Below the pieces are notes generated by a model that saw only the letters and a list, made by a program, of their open reading frames with translations, searched no databases and was not told the origin of the DNA. From assembly GCF_000763385.1 (NCBI RefSeq), contig NZ_JQFA01000004.1, positions 2,042,337 through 2,106,336 of the forward strand: 64,000 nucleotides of DNA, written 5' to 3'. This DNA comes from Leptolyngbya sp. KIOST-1 (GTDB lineage: Bacteria > Cyanobacteriota > Cyanobacteriia > Phormidesmidales > Phormidesmidaceae). The translations under genes were made by a program, and so were the position numbers. Below are positions 25,326-34,572 of this stretch, in pieces. Position 1 is the first letter of the stretch. The number at the start of each line of letters is the position of its first letter.

Positions 25326-25946
25326 CTACAGCAGTTCCGGCGGCACTTCTTCGGGCACGGTCCAGAAATAGACCATTCTGCCGTCCACATTTACCACCTG
25401 CTCCGGTTCCCAGCGGCCCATATCGAAGGCGTGGGAGACGATGCGGGTGCCGGGTTGCAGCTCCTGTAGCAGCCGGGGCTTGAGCCGCAGATTGACCTCA
25501 GACAACAGATACAGCGTCACGACGGTCGCTTCGCTGAAGTCGGTTTCAAACAGGTCCTGCTCCCTGAACTCCACCAACTCGGTAACGCCCGCTGCTTCGG
25601 CGTTGGCGTTAGCCTCCTCAACCCGATCTGGATCGATGTCTACACCAACCCCCCGGGTGCCGAAGCGCTCGGCGGCGGCAATCACAATCCGCCCGTCGCC
25701 ACTGCCCAGGTCGTAGAGCAGGTCGTCTTGGCCGACATCGGCCAGGCGCAGCATTTCGTCCACTACCTCCATGGGAGTGGGCACGTAGGGCACATCGAGA
25801 TCGGTGCGAACCGGGGCGGGGATACCGGCATCCACTCCGGCGGGCGGCTGCCCCGACTCAAAGGCCGTCTGCTGCTCGCAGCCATTTAGGGCGAGGCCAA
25901 CGGTGCCCACCCCCAACGCGATCAAAGTCATCAAACGTGCGTTCAT
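25326..25946 (-). CDS. Exported lipoprotein-like SAM-dependent methyltransferase
   Basis: A 206-residue protein. Residues 1-23 form a signal peptide with the lipobox-like LALNGC (C23). Then follows the Rossmann methyltransferase: YVPTPMEVVDEML, motif I LLYDLGSGDGRIVIAA, and the VGVDIDPDRVEEANANAEAA acidic loop. Such proteins are known as exported methyltransferase-domain proteins; the substrate is unknown. A SAM-binding domain outside the cytosol is odd, because SAM is not thought to be abundant there. It lies 45 bases behind the APC permease start-to-stop direction on the same strand. Confidence 0.85.
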   Translation of the reverse strand: MNARLMTLIALGVGTVGLALNGCEQQTAFESGQPPAGVDAGIPAPVRTDLDVPYVPTPMEVVDEMLRLADVGQDDLLYDLGSGDGRIVIAAAERFGTRGVGVDIDPDRVEEANANAEAAGVTELVEFREQDLFETDFSEATVVTLYLLSEVNLRLKPRLLQELQPGTRIVSHAFDMGRWEPEQVVNVDGRMVYFWTVPEEVPPELL

Positions 25947-25990
25947 TAAAGCGATTCTCCCAGGCTAAACAGCTAACGACAGGACCGAGA

Positions 25991-27379
25991 CTAGCGGGCA
26001 AAGCGCAGCAGGGGTAGGCCCAGGGCCACGACACCCACCCCAACCAGCGCCCCCAGACCTGTGTAGACCAGGCTGGAGTAGAGCAGGTAGCCGCAGACCA
26101 GGCAAAACAGCAGCGGCGTGACCGGATACCCCGGCACCCGAAAGGGTTGGGGAGCGTCCGGGGGCTGTCGCCGCAGCCGCAGCAGCGACAGGCCGCTGAG
26201 CAAAAAGAAAAACCAGAATACCGGGGCGGTGTAGTCGACCATGGTTTCAAAGCCGTTGCGGGTCAGGGTGCCGAGGCCGACCAGGGCCAGGGCGATCGCC
26301 CCCTGCACCGCGTAGGCTGCCGCTGGCGTACTGGAGCTGGCCCGCCAGCGACCCAGCAGCCCAAACCGGGCAAAATCCTGACCCAGGGCGTAGTTGGCTC
26401 GCGCCCCGGTAAGCAGGGTGGCATTGAGCGATCCCAGGGCCGCCAGGGCGATCAGCAGGCTGACTAGCACAGCCCCGGCTGGCCCCAGCACCTGACCTAT
26501 GAGGTCAGCGGCGATCGCCTCCGAGGCGGCCATGCGCTCTAGGCCCAGCCCCCACAGGTAGGCAACATTGACCAGCAGGTAAAGCGCCGTAATTAGCCCA
26601 ATGCTCCACAGCAGCGATCGCACCATGTTGCGCCGGGGCTGCTGCAGCTCGGCTGAGATATAGGCGGCCTCATTCCAGCCGCCGTAGGAGAGCAGCACAA
26701 ACACCATTGCCAGGCCAAACGTTCCGGGCGAAGAGGCGGCCACAGGCTCGGCGGCTGGACTGGGTGCCAGGGAACCCAGCAGGCCGATCAGGGCGACCCC
26801 AATCACCGTGGCTACGGTCAGCCACTGCTGGGTGCGCTTGCCCCCCTGGAGCCCGCCGATGTGCACCAGGGTGAGCAGGGCGATCGCCCCGGCGGCATAG
26901 AGCGCTGGCGAGGCCTCCCCCAGCCGCCAGATCTGCGACATATAGTCGCCAAACACAAAGGCCAGCAGCGCGATGGATCCGGGCTGGAGCACGCTCATTC
27001 TGGCCCAGGAGAAGAGAAACGCTGTGGCCGACCCAAAAGCCCGCTTCAGATAGTAGTAGCTGCCGCCCACGTGGGGATAGGCTGTGGCCAGTTCGGCGTA
27101 GCACAGCGCCCCCACCACCGAAATGCCGCCGCCCAACAGCCAGGCCAGCAGCATGGTGGTGCCGCTGGTGGAATTGGCCGCCACCAGGGCCGGGGTCTCA
27201 AAAATACCGGCCCCAATCACTACGCCCACAATCAGGGCGATCGCATCACTCAAACCCAGACGCGACCCCGCCTCCGAACTGGGCAGACCTGAAGCGGTAA
27301 CGTCAACTAGCTTTTCCACCCAACTGTTTCCCAAGTACGGCTCGGGCAGGTAACAACCCATACCCGCCCCATTGTTCAC
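25991..27379 (-). CDS. APC family amino-acid permease
   Basis: A 462-residue integral membrane transporter of the amino acid-polyamine-organocation superfamily with 12 hydrophobic segments. The family helix 1 signature IALIVGVVIGAGIFETPALV, the CYAELATAYPHVGGSYYY stretch of TM3, and FLLSYGGWNEAAYISAEL in TM6 are visible. Amino acids or polyamines are the likely substrates. The first 35 residues before helix 1 are hydrophilic. The exported methyltransferase gene lies 44 bases downstream on the same strand and may be in the same transcript. Confidence 0.9.
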   Translation of the reverse strand: MNNGAGMGCYLPEPYLGNSWVEKLVDVTASGLPSSEAGSRLGLSDAIALIVGVVIGAGIFETPALVAANSTSGTTMLLAWLLGGGISVVGALCYAELATAYPHVGGSYYYLKRAFGSATAFLFSWARMSVLQPGSIALLAFVFGDYMSQIWRLGEASPALYAAGAIALLTLVHIGGLQGGKRTQQWLTVATVIGVALIGLLGSLAPSPAAEPVAASSPGTFGLAMVFVLLSYGGWNEAAYISAELQQPRRNMVRSLLWSIGLITALYLLVNVAYLWGLGLERMAASEAIAADLIGQVLGPAGAVLVSLLIALAALGSLNATLLTGARANYALGQDFARFGLLGRWRASSSTPAAAYAVQGAIALALVGLGTLTRNGFETMVDYTAPVFWFFFLLSGLSLLRLRRQPPDAPQPFRVPGYPVTPLLFCLVCGYLLYSSLVYTGLGALVGVGVVALGLPLLRFAR

Positions 27380-27497
27380 TACCGATGGTGACGAAAAATC
27401 CTACCAGGGGAAGAAAAAAGTAAAGCCCCCGGCAGGCTAGCCAGATGGACCGGAAAGTCGCTACCCATATCGTTAGCTAGGGTCTGAACCCACCGAC

Positions 27498-27526
27498 AAA
27501 AAAAGGGTACAGCCGTGGCTGTACCC
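27498..27526 (-). terminator. Rho-independent terminator
   Basis: On the minus strand the stem GGGTACAGCC/GGCTGTACCC is followed by seven T residues, 45 bases after the stop of the 27572-28162 gene. This is a strong intrinsic terminator for that gene. Confidence 0.9.
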
Positions 27527-27571
27527 TCGAAGCTGTGGTTTGGCTAAAGGTTTAGTGACCTGCTATGGGCT

Positions 27572-28162
27572 TTAGCGGCGATTGGCACCGGCGGCAGAAG
27601 CCGACGAGTTGTAGACGCCCCAATCGCGAATACCGCTCTCCTGCAGCACCGATTCGGCGGCCCGAATTTCCTGTTCACTGCCTTCGACCAGTACCAGGTA
27701 CTCACCCTTGTTATGGACGCGATCGTTGTAGTAGTTGGCGCGGTCTTCAGGGACGCCCCAGCCAATCAGGGCACCCAGCAGGCCACCGCTGGCCGCACCA
27801 ATTCCCGTACCCAGCAGGGTATTGGCCAACAGAAAGCCCACTTCGGCTACGGCTCCGACGCCGGGAATGGCCAGCACGCCCAGGCTGCCAATTAAGCCCA
27901 CGGCACCACCGGTAATAGCACCGGCTTTGGCACCGGCACCGGCACCGCCCAGGGCCTGTTCAGACTTGGGCTTATTGGGGTCGTAGTCCTGATTTGAGGA
28001 TAAATCTCTCAATCCTTCACCCGATTTGGCCACCACAGAAATGCGGTCCATGGGAAAGCCGGAGTCCCGCAGGCGATACATGGCGCGCTCGGCCTCCTGC
28101 CGAGTCGCAAACAGCCCAACGGCGCGTTGGAACTGGTGAGGTTGATTGGGGGACGTTCTCAT
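27572..28162 (-). CDS. General-stress-protein-like membrane-associated protein
   Basis: A protein of about 196 residues. Residues 12-45 (AVGLFATRQEAERAMYRLRD) match the N-terminal domain of general stress protein 17M/YflT-type proteins. The centre (about 70-135) is a Gly/Ala-rich helical hairpin that could insert in a membrane, and the C-terminus returns to a ferredoxin-like beta-alpha-beta (GEYLVLVEGSEQEIRAAESVL). Start at ATG 28162 is decided by GGAGG placed about eight bases upstream; a longer frame to 28192 has no such site. It probably helps in stress. Terminator at 27498-27526. Confidence 0.8.
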   Translation of the reverse strand: MRTSPNQPHQFQRAVGLFATRQEAERAMYRLRDSGFPMDRISVVAKSGEGLRDLSSNQDYDPNKPKSEQALGGAGAGAKAGAITGGAVGLIGSLGVLAIPGVGAVAEVGFLLANTLLGTGIGAASGGLLGALIGWGVPEDRANYYNDRVHNKGEYLVLVEGSEQEIRAAESVLQESGIRDWGVYNSSASAAGANRR

Positions 28163-28366
28163 AAATGTTTCCTCCAGTGAGGATTGCAGCAAACAGCAGC
28201 GGTTCCAAACCAGTGAGCCGGAACCGTCGCTGACCTAACTTTAGAGTGACAAATAAATCGCCCCATGCCCTCGCCCGTTGGCCAGAAACCCCGCGTCACC
28301 CCAAGGCTAGATTGGGCCTCTATCGGCAGTCAGGGGAAAACTATGTCCCGCGGCCTGGGATGCAGG

Positions 28367-29296
28367 TCAGTGGGTCGGTTTACCAGCTTGGCGATCGCCG
28401 TACTGCTGCAGGGCCAGGCGCGCCGCCCCAACCATACCCGCCTGGTTGCCCAGTTCGGCCACCAGCACCTGCAGGCCCTCGCGGGAGCTGGGCAGCACGC
28501 GCATCTCCAGCTCGGCCTGGGTGGTGGGCAAAAACAGCGCCGCCGCCGCGCTAATGCCGCCGCCGACAATCACCGCCTCCGGGGTGAGCACATAGACCAG
28601 GCTGGCGATACCCGCCCCCAGCCAGCGACCGTAGGTGTGCCAAAAGGCGATCGCCGCCTCATCTCCCGCCTTTGCCCTGTCGTACAGCACAGCCGGGGTC
28701 AGCCCTGTCTCGCGCGCGATCGCCTGCACCGAGCAGTACTGCTCCAGGGACCCGCGGTTGCCGCTATTGCAGGGCGGGCCATCGGGATTTAGCGTAATCA
28801 GCCCCAGTTCTCCGGCGGTGCCCTGGCGGCCAACAAACAGCTGCCCGTTGAGGATAATCGCGCCGCCCACGCCGGTCCCCAGGGTCAGCGTCAGCACGTC
28901 CTTGAAGGCCCGTCCGGCCCCCAGCCAGGCTTCCCCCAGCCCGGCGCAGTTGGCATCGTTGGCAACGACCACGGGCCGACCCGTGGCCGCTTCGAGGGCA
29001 TCGGCGATGGGCACGTCCGTCCACCCCGCCAGGTTGATCGCGACGCGGGCGATGCGGCCAGCGGCATCGGCGGGGCCGGGGGTGCCCACGCCAATGGCCA
29101 CGGTTTCGCGGTTGGGGTCAAGAGCTGCGATCGCCTCGGCCATCGCAGCGATCACCGCCGCTGGTGTCGAAGGCTGGGGGGTGGGCACCGTCATATCGCT
29201 CAGGCACTGCCCCGATTGGGTAAAGCGCCCCAGCTTAATCGCGGTGCCGCCCAGATCGATCCCAATCACCTGCTGCGCTGCTGTCGCCATCGCCAA
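28367..29296 (-). CDS. ROK family sugar kinase (glucokinase-like) lacking zinc cysteines
   Basis: A 309-residue ASKHA-fold kinase of the ROK family, probably phosphorylating glucose or a related hexose. IGIDLGGTAIKLG (phosphate loop), NDANCAGLGE (catalytic aspartate), TLGTGVGGAIILNG, and the HxxxD-like region around GELGLITLNPDG are present. The ROK zinc motif CxCGxxGCxE is degenerate: here CNSGNRGSLE, with two of three cysteines replaced by serine. The DNA-binding domain of ROK repressors is absent, so it is an enzyme. It lies upstream-to-downstream with the ggpP-like gene on the same strand. Confidence 0.88.
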   Translation of the reverse strand: MAMATAAQQVIGIDLGGTAIKLGRFTQSGQCLSDMTVPTPQPSTPAAVIAAMAEAIAALDPNRETVAIGVGTPGPADAAGRIARVAINLAGWTDVPIADALEAATGRPVVVANDANCAGLGEAWLGAGRAFKDVLTLTLGTGVGGAIILNGQLFVGRQGTAGELGLITLNPDGPPCNSGNRGSLEQYCSVQAIARETGLTPAVLYDRAKAGDEAAIAFWHTYGRWLGAGIASLVYVLTPEAVIVGGGISAAAALFLPTTQAELEMRVLPSSREGLQVLVAELGNQAGMVGAARLALQQYGDRQAGKPTH

Positions 29297-29362
29297 TCCC
29301 TAGCCTGCTGTAATATCTGCCAGGGCCATTGTCTCAGATCGTTGTCTCAGAACGTTTGAGCG

Positions 29363-30640
29363 TTATTGGCGGCGGGCGGCGGCGGTTTGAAAGGCCTGGC
29401 AGTACTGCCGGTAGCCGCCTGGAAACACCACGTTGAGCACCAGAGGATCGTCGCCGTCCTGGGGATCGCCAGGGCCTTCGATGACCCTGCTGGTACCGCC
29501 GCGATCCTCCAATTTAAGCGCCTTGCGGTTCTTGAGTTCGCCGCCGCTGCTGTCGACGTAGGTGACCAGGTTGCCCCTGCCAAAGCGCTGGCCGATCGCC
29601 TGAATCAGGTGCAGAAAATTGCGATCGCTGCCGCCCCGCTTGGCCACCGGCTGGCCGTCTTCGATGACTACCACACTGGTCACCGTGTCGCCCACGCCCA
29701 CCAGGATCGGCATCAGGGCCGGGTCAAAGTGCTGCACCACCAGATCCAGCAGTTCGCCGTGGCGGTGGGGGGCCCGGCGCACGCTAAAATCTTCGCCCAG
29801 GGGGTAGTCGCCGGTTCTGGCCGCGTAGTAGCGGTTCAACAGCGCCAGCACCCCCGCCTCTTTAATTGCCCCCCGCACCATGAACTGAAAGTCGGTGGTG
29901 CCCGACTCCTCCCCCTGACTAAACCAGGGAATTTCGGTGCCGTCGGGGCCGCGGCCGTGGTTGGGGGCGTAGTGGACAAAGAAGGCCCCCTCCAGTCCCT
30001 GGCGGGCCGCATTGCGCAGCAGGTCTTCCATCAGCCCCTGCATGGCGCGCTGGAGGGCAGCATACACCTGAGGTTGGTCCGCCAGCAGCCCGTGGAAGGT
30101 GTTGAGGTTGGCCGTGGGTGAGGCCATATTGTCCAGCACCGACGCCTGAATGGCTTGCTCCAGGGCAGCCCCGGCCAGACTGTCGCAGTGCTGGGCAAAG
30201 AACTGGCGCAGGCGATCGCCCATTGTCTCGGGCACCGCCGCCAAAAACGCCAGCTCGGCCTCACTCACCCCAGGATGGGAAATGTCGCCCGCGCGGGTCT
30301 GCCACTGCACACCGCCCGCCGCCAGCCCCGGCAGGTAGTAGCGCCCCGCCTGGGCCTGGGTTGCCCCTCCCAGCGATCGCTCAATAATGTCGTTCATCCC
30401 CCGCTTCCCCGTGTGCTCGCCGTTGGTGAGTACAAAGAAGTGGCCGTCAAAGCGCTGGGTGGCCTCCAGGTAGCTGCGCTCAACCACGCGATCGAGGGGA
30501 TCGTTCACCAGGCCCATGCACACCCCGTCTAAGTCCTGAATAATCAGCAGATTTTCGGTGGTGGCCAGGCAGTCAACCCAGGCCCCGTGGTCCAGGGAAA
30601 ACGCCTGCCGATGCAGGAGAGGAGGTGCAATATAAGACAT
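29363..30640 (-). CDS. ggpP: Glucosylglycerol-3-phosphatase-like protein
   Basis: A protein of about 425 residues resembling GgpP/StpA of cyanobacteria, which dephosphorylates glucosylglycerol phosphate in osmolyte synthesis. The HAD-type LLIIQDLDGVCMGL nucleophile motif, HFFVLTNGEHTGKRG, LVGVGDTVTSVVV and the C-terminal VVFPGGYRQYCQAF segment support the call. Start at ATG 30640; an in-frame upstream start at 30667 is possible. The partner synthase (GgpS) is not in this window. Co-directional with the ROK kinase, 66 bases apart. Confidence 0.85.
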   Translation of the reverse strand: MSYIAPPLLHRQAFSLDHGAWVDCLATTENLLIIQDLDGVCMGLVNDPLDRVVERSYLEATQRFDGHFFVLTNGEHTGKRGMNDIIERSLGGATQAQAGRYYLPGLAAGGVQWQTRAGDISHPGVSEAELAFLAAVPETMGDRLRQFFAQHCDSLAGAALEQAIQASVLDNMASPTANLNTFHGLLADQPQVYAALQRAMQGLMEDLLRNAARQGLEGAFFVHYAPNHGRGPDGTEIPWFSQGEESGTTDFQFMVRGAIKEAGVLALLNRYYAARTGDYPLGEDFSVRRAPHRHGELLDLVVQHFDPALMPILVGVGDTVTSVVVIEDGQPVAKRGGSDRNFLHLIQAIGQRFGRGNLVTYVDSSGGELKNRKALKLEDRGGTSRVIEGPGDPQDGDDPLVLNVVFPGGYRQYCQAFQTAAARRQ

Positions 30641-30811
30641 GCCAAACGTCAGGATACGGCAAAACAAACAGCCCGAAGTTAGCAGATCAGCCTCAGGCTG
30701 ACACCTACCGGGCGGTAGAAGTGGTTAGCGCTCCGGGGGGTCAGAAGGCTACGTTCAACATTCAAACTCTCCAATTGTGAAGGTTCAAGCGTCCTGAACA
30801 GGGATTTTTTC

Positions 30812-31606
30812 CTAGAGCCATCCCTTTAACCGGTAAACGCCAAGGCCCAAATATTCCTTGAGTGCCCGGCTGAGGTAGTGCAGGTTTTCCGTTTGGGGCA
30901 GCAGGTTTAGAATGCGGCCCTGCCAGGTGCTGTGGGCTGGGTCGAGAGAGTCCTGCACCACGTGAAAATCGGTGGGGGCCGGAATGGCCTCAAACCCGAG
31001 GTTTCTAAAGATGGCGAGGGCCCTGGGCATGTGCATCGCCGAGGTCACCAGCAGAATGCGCTCGATGCCGCGATCGGCCAGCAAAACCTGGGTATAGACG
31101 GCATTTTCAAAGGTGTTGAGAGAATTGGGCTCCAGCAGCATAGCGCTGGGGGGGACGCCCATGGCTTCGGCCAGTTCGGCCATGTCCTCCGCCTCGGAGC
31201 GGCCCTGCCCCTGGCCCCAGGTAATCCGGCCGCCGCTAAACACCAGCAGAGGCGCTTTGCCCGCTAGGTAGAGCCGCGCCCCATGCAGCACGCGATCGCC
31301 CTCCTCCGCCACCTCAATCCACGGGCGGGGCGGAAACTGCGCTCGAATTGCGCCTCCCAGCACCACGATCGCCTCCGCTGAGGGCAAATCGACGGTGTTG
31401 GGGTAGCGCCACTCCAGCGATCGAATCACCCGTGCCGCCACCCAGTTGTTGCTGCTCACCAGCAGCAGGACCAGCGCCAGGGCGATCGCCCCCCTGGCCC
31501 AGCCGGGCCGCCGCTTGATCAACACCAGCGCCGCCCCCAGCAGCAAACAGGCCAGCCCCAGCGGATAGATCAACTGCGGCAGCAGCTTAGACAAGAATAA
31601 AAACAT
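30812..31606 (-). CDS. YdcF/ElyC-type DUF218 membrane protein
   Basis: A 264-residue protein with two N-terminal membrane helices (about 8-30 and 38-55) and a DUF218 domain: EAIVVLGGAIRAQ, LLVFSGGRIT, GVPPSAMLLEPNSLNTFENA and LLVTSAMHMPRALAIF. E. coli members (ElyC, SanA) act in envelope or peptidoglycan-related metabolism, but the reaction is unclear. Its start is the ATG at 31606. The 31644-32063 gene is 37 bases upstream on the same strand. Confidence 0.88.
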   Translation of the reverse strand: MFLFLSKLLPQLIYPLGLACLLLGAALVLIKRRPGWARGAIALALVLLLVSSNNWVAARVIRSLEWRYPNTVDLPSAEAIVVLGGAIRAQFPPRPWIEVAEEGDRVLHGARLYLAGKAPLLVFSGGRITWGQGQGRSEAEDMAELAEAMGVPPSAMLLEPNSLNTFENAVYTQVLLADRGIERILLVTSAMHMPRALAIFRNLGFEAIPAPTDFHVVQDSLDPAHSTWQGRILNLLPQTENLHYLSRALKEYLGLGVYRLKGWL

Positions 31607-31643
31607 GCCCTCCCACTCTCCAACCCCCTACCCCATCCACCCT

Positions 31644-32063
31644 TCACTCCCCCCGCTTCCCCAACAGCCCCCGCAGTTCCTCCAGCAGAGATTCCTGCTC
31701 GGTCTGCAAACTCTCCAGGCGGCCGACAATTTCCGTCAGGCGATCGCCATCCGGCTCAACCCGCGCGGGTTTTGCCCACCGCCGCACCAGCAGCCCCGAC
31801 AGCGCGGCAAAGATCCAGGCGCTGAGCTGAAAGGGCAGCTTGACCAGGGTCAGCCAGAAGCCTTCGGTGAGGCGGGCGATTGCGCTCCACAGCCCGGCAA
31901 ACAGCAGTAGCCCCACCACCACCAGCCCCAGCGTCCACAGCGGGTGCCCCACCAGCCAGCCCACCACCGGGTGCTCCGCCAGCCAGCTCTGCAGGGGACG
32001 CAGCAGGGCGGACTGGGCCACATCCACCCAGGAACTGGTCAAGGTATCTGTCAACATCCCCAT
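31644..32063 (-). CDS. Small membrane protein of unknown function
   Basis: About 139 residues with two to three hydrophobic segments (VVGWLVGHPLWTLGLVVVGL and LPFQLSAWIFAALSGLLV) and a C-terminal coiled-coil of leucines and glutamates (DRLTEIVGRLESLQTEQESL). Start taken at 32063; 32057 is equally likely. It is packed between the PP2C-type gene and the YdcF gene on the same strand, so all three probably share a transcript. Confidence 0.6.
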   Translation of the reverse strand: MGMLTDTLTSSWVDVAQSALLRPLQSWLAEHPVVGWLVGHPLWTLGLVVVGLLLFAGLWSAIARLTEGFWLTLVKLPFQLSAWIFAALSGLLVRRWAKPARVEPDGDRLTEIVGRLESLQTEQESLLEELRGLLGKRGE

Positions 32064-32104
32064 CGCCACACCCACCCGCCCACTCACCTACCCACCCACT
32101 CTAG

Positions 32105-33901
32105 CTACGGAGCCGGAGCCGCAGGCGGTGCTGGCTGAGGTTCGGGCACATCAGGCGATCGGTTGGCCATCCACCACCAGCCCAGCAGCGCCAGCAACAG
32201 CACCGAACCCGATACCGCCAGCACCCAGCGCGGCACGCCCGGCGGCGGCGACGCTGTCGCCGGCCCTGGCCCCACCTCCTCCTGGGGCGAACTTTCGCCG
32301 TAGAGTTTGGCCCCGGTGGGGGGCACCGGCTCCGGTTCCGCCCCGGCCGGAATCGCCTGGTCGGCCCGCACCGAAGACGGGGTGAGGAGTTTGTGCTGCA
32401 TCAGCACCACGGTGGTGTTGTCGTGACCATTTTTTTGGTTGGCCAGCTCGATCCAGGAGGCCACCGCCGAATCCAGGGTGACAATGTCTTTGATAATCAG
32501 GCCGATGTAGTTGGCCCAGGCATCTTCGATGCGGTAGTTGTCGCTGAGGCCGTCGGAGCACAACAGCAAAATGCCGGTCTCATCGAAGATAAATCGCTGA
32601 ATGTGGGGCTGGAGATGATCGCCACTGCGGGTGCCCAACGCCTGGGTCAACGCCCCGGCATCGCTGCGCTCGAGCGCCTGGGACCAGGTCTGTCGGCAGG
32701 CGATCACCTCCCGCCCGGCAATGTCGTCATCCACTGTCAGGGGATGGCAGTAGTCGGGGGTAATCCAGTAGGCGCGGCTGTCGCCCACGTGAGCCACATA
32801 CACTTCGTTGACCCGCTCCCAGCCCTGCTCAGTCTGCACCCGCTGGGGAATCACCATCGCCATGGCCAGGGTGGTGCCCATGCGCTGACGGCCCACCCGG
32901 CCCCGGTTGTCATTCTGAAAGTTAATCAGCTCGTTGACAATGCGAATGACGGCCTCTATCTGCTGAATAATCACCTGGGGTGGCAGCACCCGCAGCTCGT
33001 TTTGGGCCTCGGCCAAAAGCGCCTGGAGCTGAATTTGCAGCGACTGCACCGCCAGCTGACTGGCGACTTCGCCGCCCTCGTGACCGCCGACGCCATCGCA
33101 GACGATCGCCACCTGTAGACCAGCCGCTTCGAGCTGAGTCCCCTGGGGCCAGCAGGCGTCTTCGTTGTGGGGCTGGGTCGGTCCCTGGGCCGTAGCCCCC
33201 GCCAGGGCAATGCGGGTCGACACCGTGGCCGCCTGGTGCAGCAGGATCTGGTTCAGGTCGAGGGAGAAAGCCGCCGAGTCGGTATCGCCCGCGTCGATGC
33301 GGTTGACGATCGCCCGCAGCGGTTCTGAGACCGCCAGGTGCAGGGGGGAGAGCAGCGATCGCCATAGCTCCGCCAGGTCCGCCAGGGTGGGGGCTCCCAG
33401 GTCGCCATCGGACATCAGCTCCCGCAGCCGCAGCCGCCAGCCATCGACCCGCAGGTTATCGGGAATCAACACGCTCCTGGCTAGCCCCAGCGCCCCCAGC
33501 TGTCCCCAGAGTTCCCACAGCTGCCACAGCCAGTTGGCCTGCCGCAGCGGCGGTGCGCTAATCAGCCCCGCCTCCAGCTCAGGCAACAGCATCCCGGCCT
33601 GGGGATGGATGGGCGCATTGTCCAGCAGCAAAATGGGCGGTGCGCCGGTGCGCTCCAGCACGCCGTAGAGCCCGGGCACGTGCAGTCGCAGGGGGTGCGC
33701 CCGCAGGTAGGGTCTCGCCTCGGTGGGAAAGGAATCCGGGGCGCTGGGGCGCTGGTCGGGCTGGGTATCGAGCCAGACGTGCGGGGCCACCACCCGATAG
33801 CGCTGGCCCACCAGCTCATCCACCGGCAGGGTCTCCAGGTCTGTGCCTACGACCCACAGGTAGGGCTTGTAGCGAGCGGGACGGCGTTCAACACGGTTCA
33901 T
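32105..33901 (-). CDS. PP2C-type Ser/Thr phosphatase with C-terminal membrane anchor
   Basis: About 598 residues. The N-terminal 240 residues form a module that I do not recognise with certainty (LWVVGTDLETLPVDELVGQRY at the start), followed by a PP2C domain: NEDACWPQGTQ, VAIVCDGVGGHEGGEVAS with the metal-binding DGxGG, VAHVGDSRAYWI, and LLLCSDGLSDN. The last 60 residues have a Pro/Gly linker and one membrane helix (VLAVSGSVLLLALLGWWW). The domain is probably cytosolic with a C-terminal anchor. Start at ATG 33901; a longer frame starts at a TTG. It could belong to a partner-switching or kinase pathway. Confidence 0.85.
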   Translation of the reverse strand: MNRVERRPARYKPYLWVVGTDLETLPVDELVGQRYRVVAPHVWLDTQPDQRPSAPDSFPTEARPYLRAHPLRLHVPGLYGVLERTGAPPILLLDNAPIHPQAGMLLPELEAGLISAPPLRQANWLWQLWELWGQLGALGLARSVLIPDNLRVDGWRLRLRELMSDGDLGAPTLADLAELWRSLLSPLHLAVSEPLRAIVNRIDAGDTDSAAFSLDLNQILLHQAATVSTRIALAGATAQGPTQPHNEDACWPQGTQLEAAGLQVAIVCDGVGGHEGGEVASQLAVQSLQIQLQALLAEAQNELRVLPPQVIIQQIEAVIRIVNELINFQNDNRGRVGRQRMGTTLAMAMVIPQRVQTEQGWERVNEVYVAHVGDSRAYWITPDYCHPLTVDDDIAGREVIACRQTWSQALERSDAGALTQALGTRSGDHLQPHIQRFIFDETGILLLCSDGLSDNYRIEDAWANYIGLIIKDIVTLDSAVASWIELANQKNGHDNTTVVLMQHKLLTPSSVRADQAIPAGAEPEPVPPTGAKLYGESSPQEEVGPGPATASPPPGVPRWVLAVSGSVLLLALLGWWWMANRSPDVPEPQPAPPAAPAP

Positions 33902-34089
33902 AGGGCGATCGGCACAATTCAACGCCAGGCATGTCTTAAAACAACGTAATCAAGCCCCCATAGAGGCTGACCCTAAAGATAGATTAATCCTAGGAGGATA
34001 GCGAAACTTTCTGACGGACAATCTGGAATCGGGCCAACCCGACGTGAAGTTGTCCTTCGGTAGCGCCTCCGTCTCTCTACCGGGTTGCC

Positions 34090-34515
34090 ATGAACTATCC
34101 CTTATTCTGGGCCATTCTGGGGGCTGTCTTTTGCCTGATGGAGCTGTTTCTGCCCACTGGGTTTGTCGAATCCACCCTGGGCATCAGCGCTTTTTTTGTG
34201 GCCTTTTTAGCCCTGCTGGTGCCAATTTTTAGCCTCCAGCTCGTAGCCTGGGTGGCGCTATCGCTGGTGTTTATTTTCCTGCTGCAGCGGTTTGTGCCCA
34301 AGCGCACCCCCTACAGCCTGCAGGAGTCCACCGAGGCCCGCACCCTGACGGCGATCGCCCCAGGACAGACCGGGCGGGTAATCTACGAAGGCAACTCCTG
34401 GCAAGCTCGCTGCGACGACGAAACCATCACCATTGGTGCCGATCAACAGGTGGTCGTGGTCAGCCGCAAGGGCAACACCCTCTATGTCATGCCCGAAACC
34501 CTGCTGAGGGCTTAG
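34090..34515 (+). CDS. nfeD: NfeD family protein
   Basis: A 141-residue short NfeD: two to three N-terminal membrane segments (FWAILGAVFCLMELFLP, TLGISAFFVAFLALLVP and LVAWVALSLVFIFLL), then an OB-fold beta-barrel (GQTGRVIYEGNSWQARC). NfeD proteins work with SPFH/stomatin proteins, and the SPFH gene follows 57 bases later on the same strand, so the standard operon pair is present. Confidence 0.93.
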   Translation: MNYPLFWAILGAVFCLMELFLPTGFVESTLGISAFFVAFLALLVPIFSLQLVAWVALSLVFIFLLQRFVPKRTPYSLQESTEARTLTAIAPGQTGRVIYEGNSWQARCDDETITIGADQQVVVVSRKGNTLYVMPETLLRA

Positions 34516-34572
34516 GCGAGCAAGCCAAGACTGGCCAAACCACTACCGCAAACCCTTTGAGGACTTTCATCT

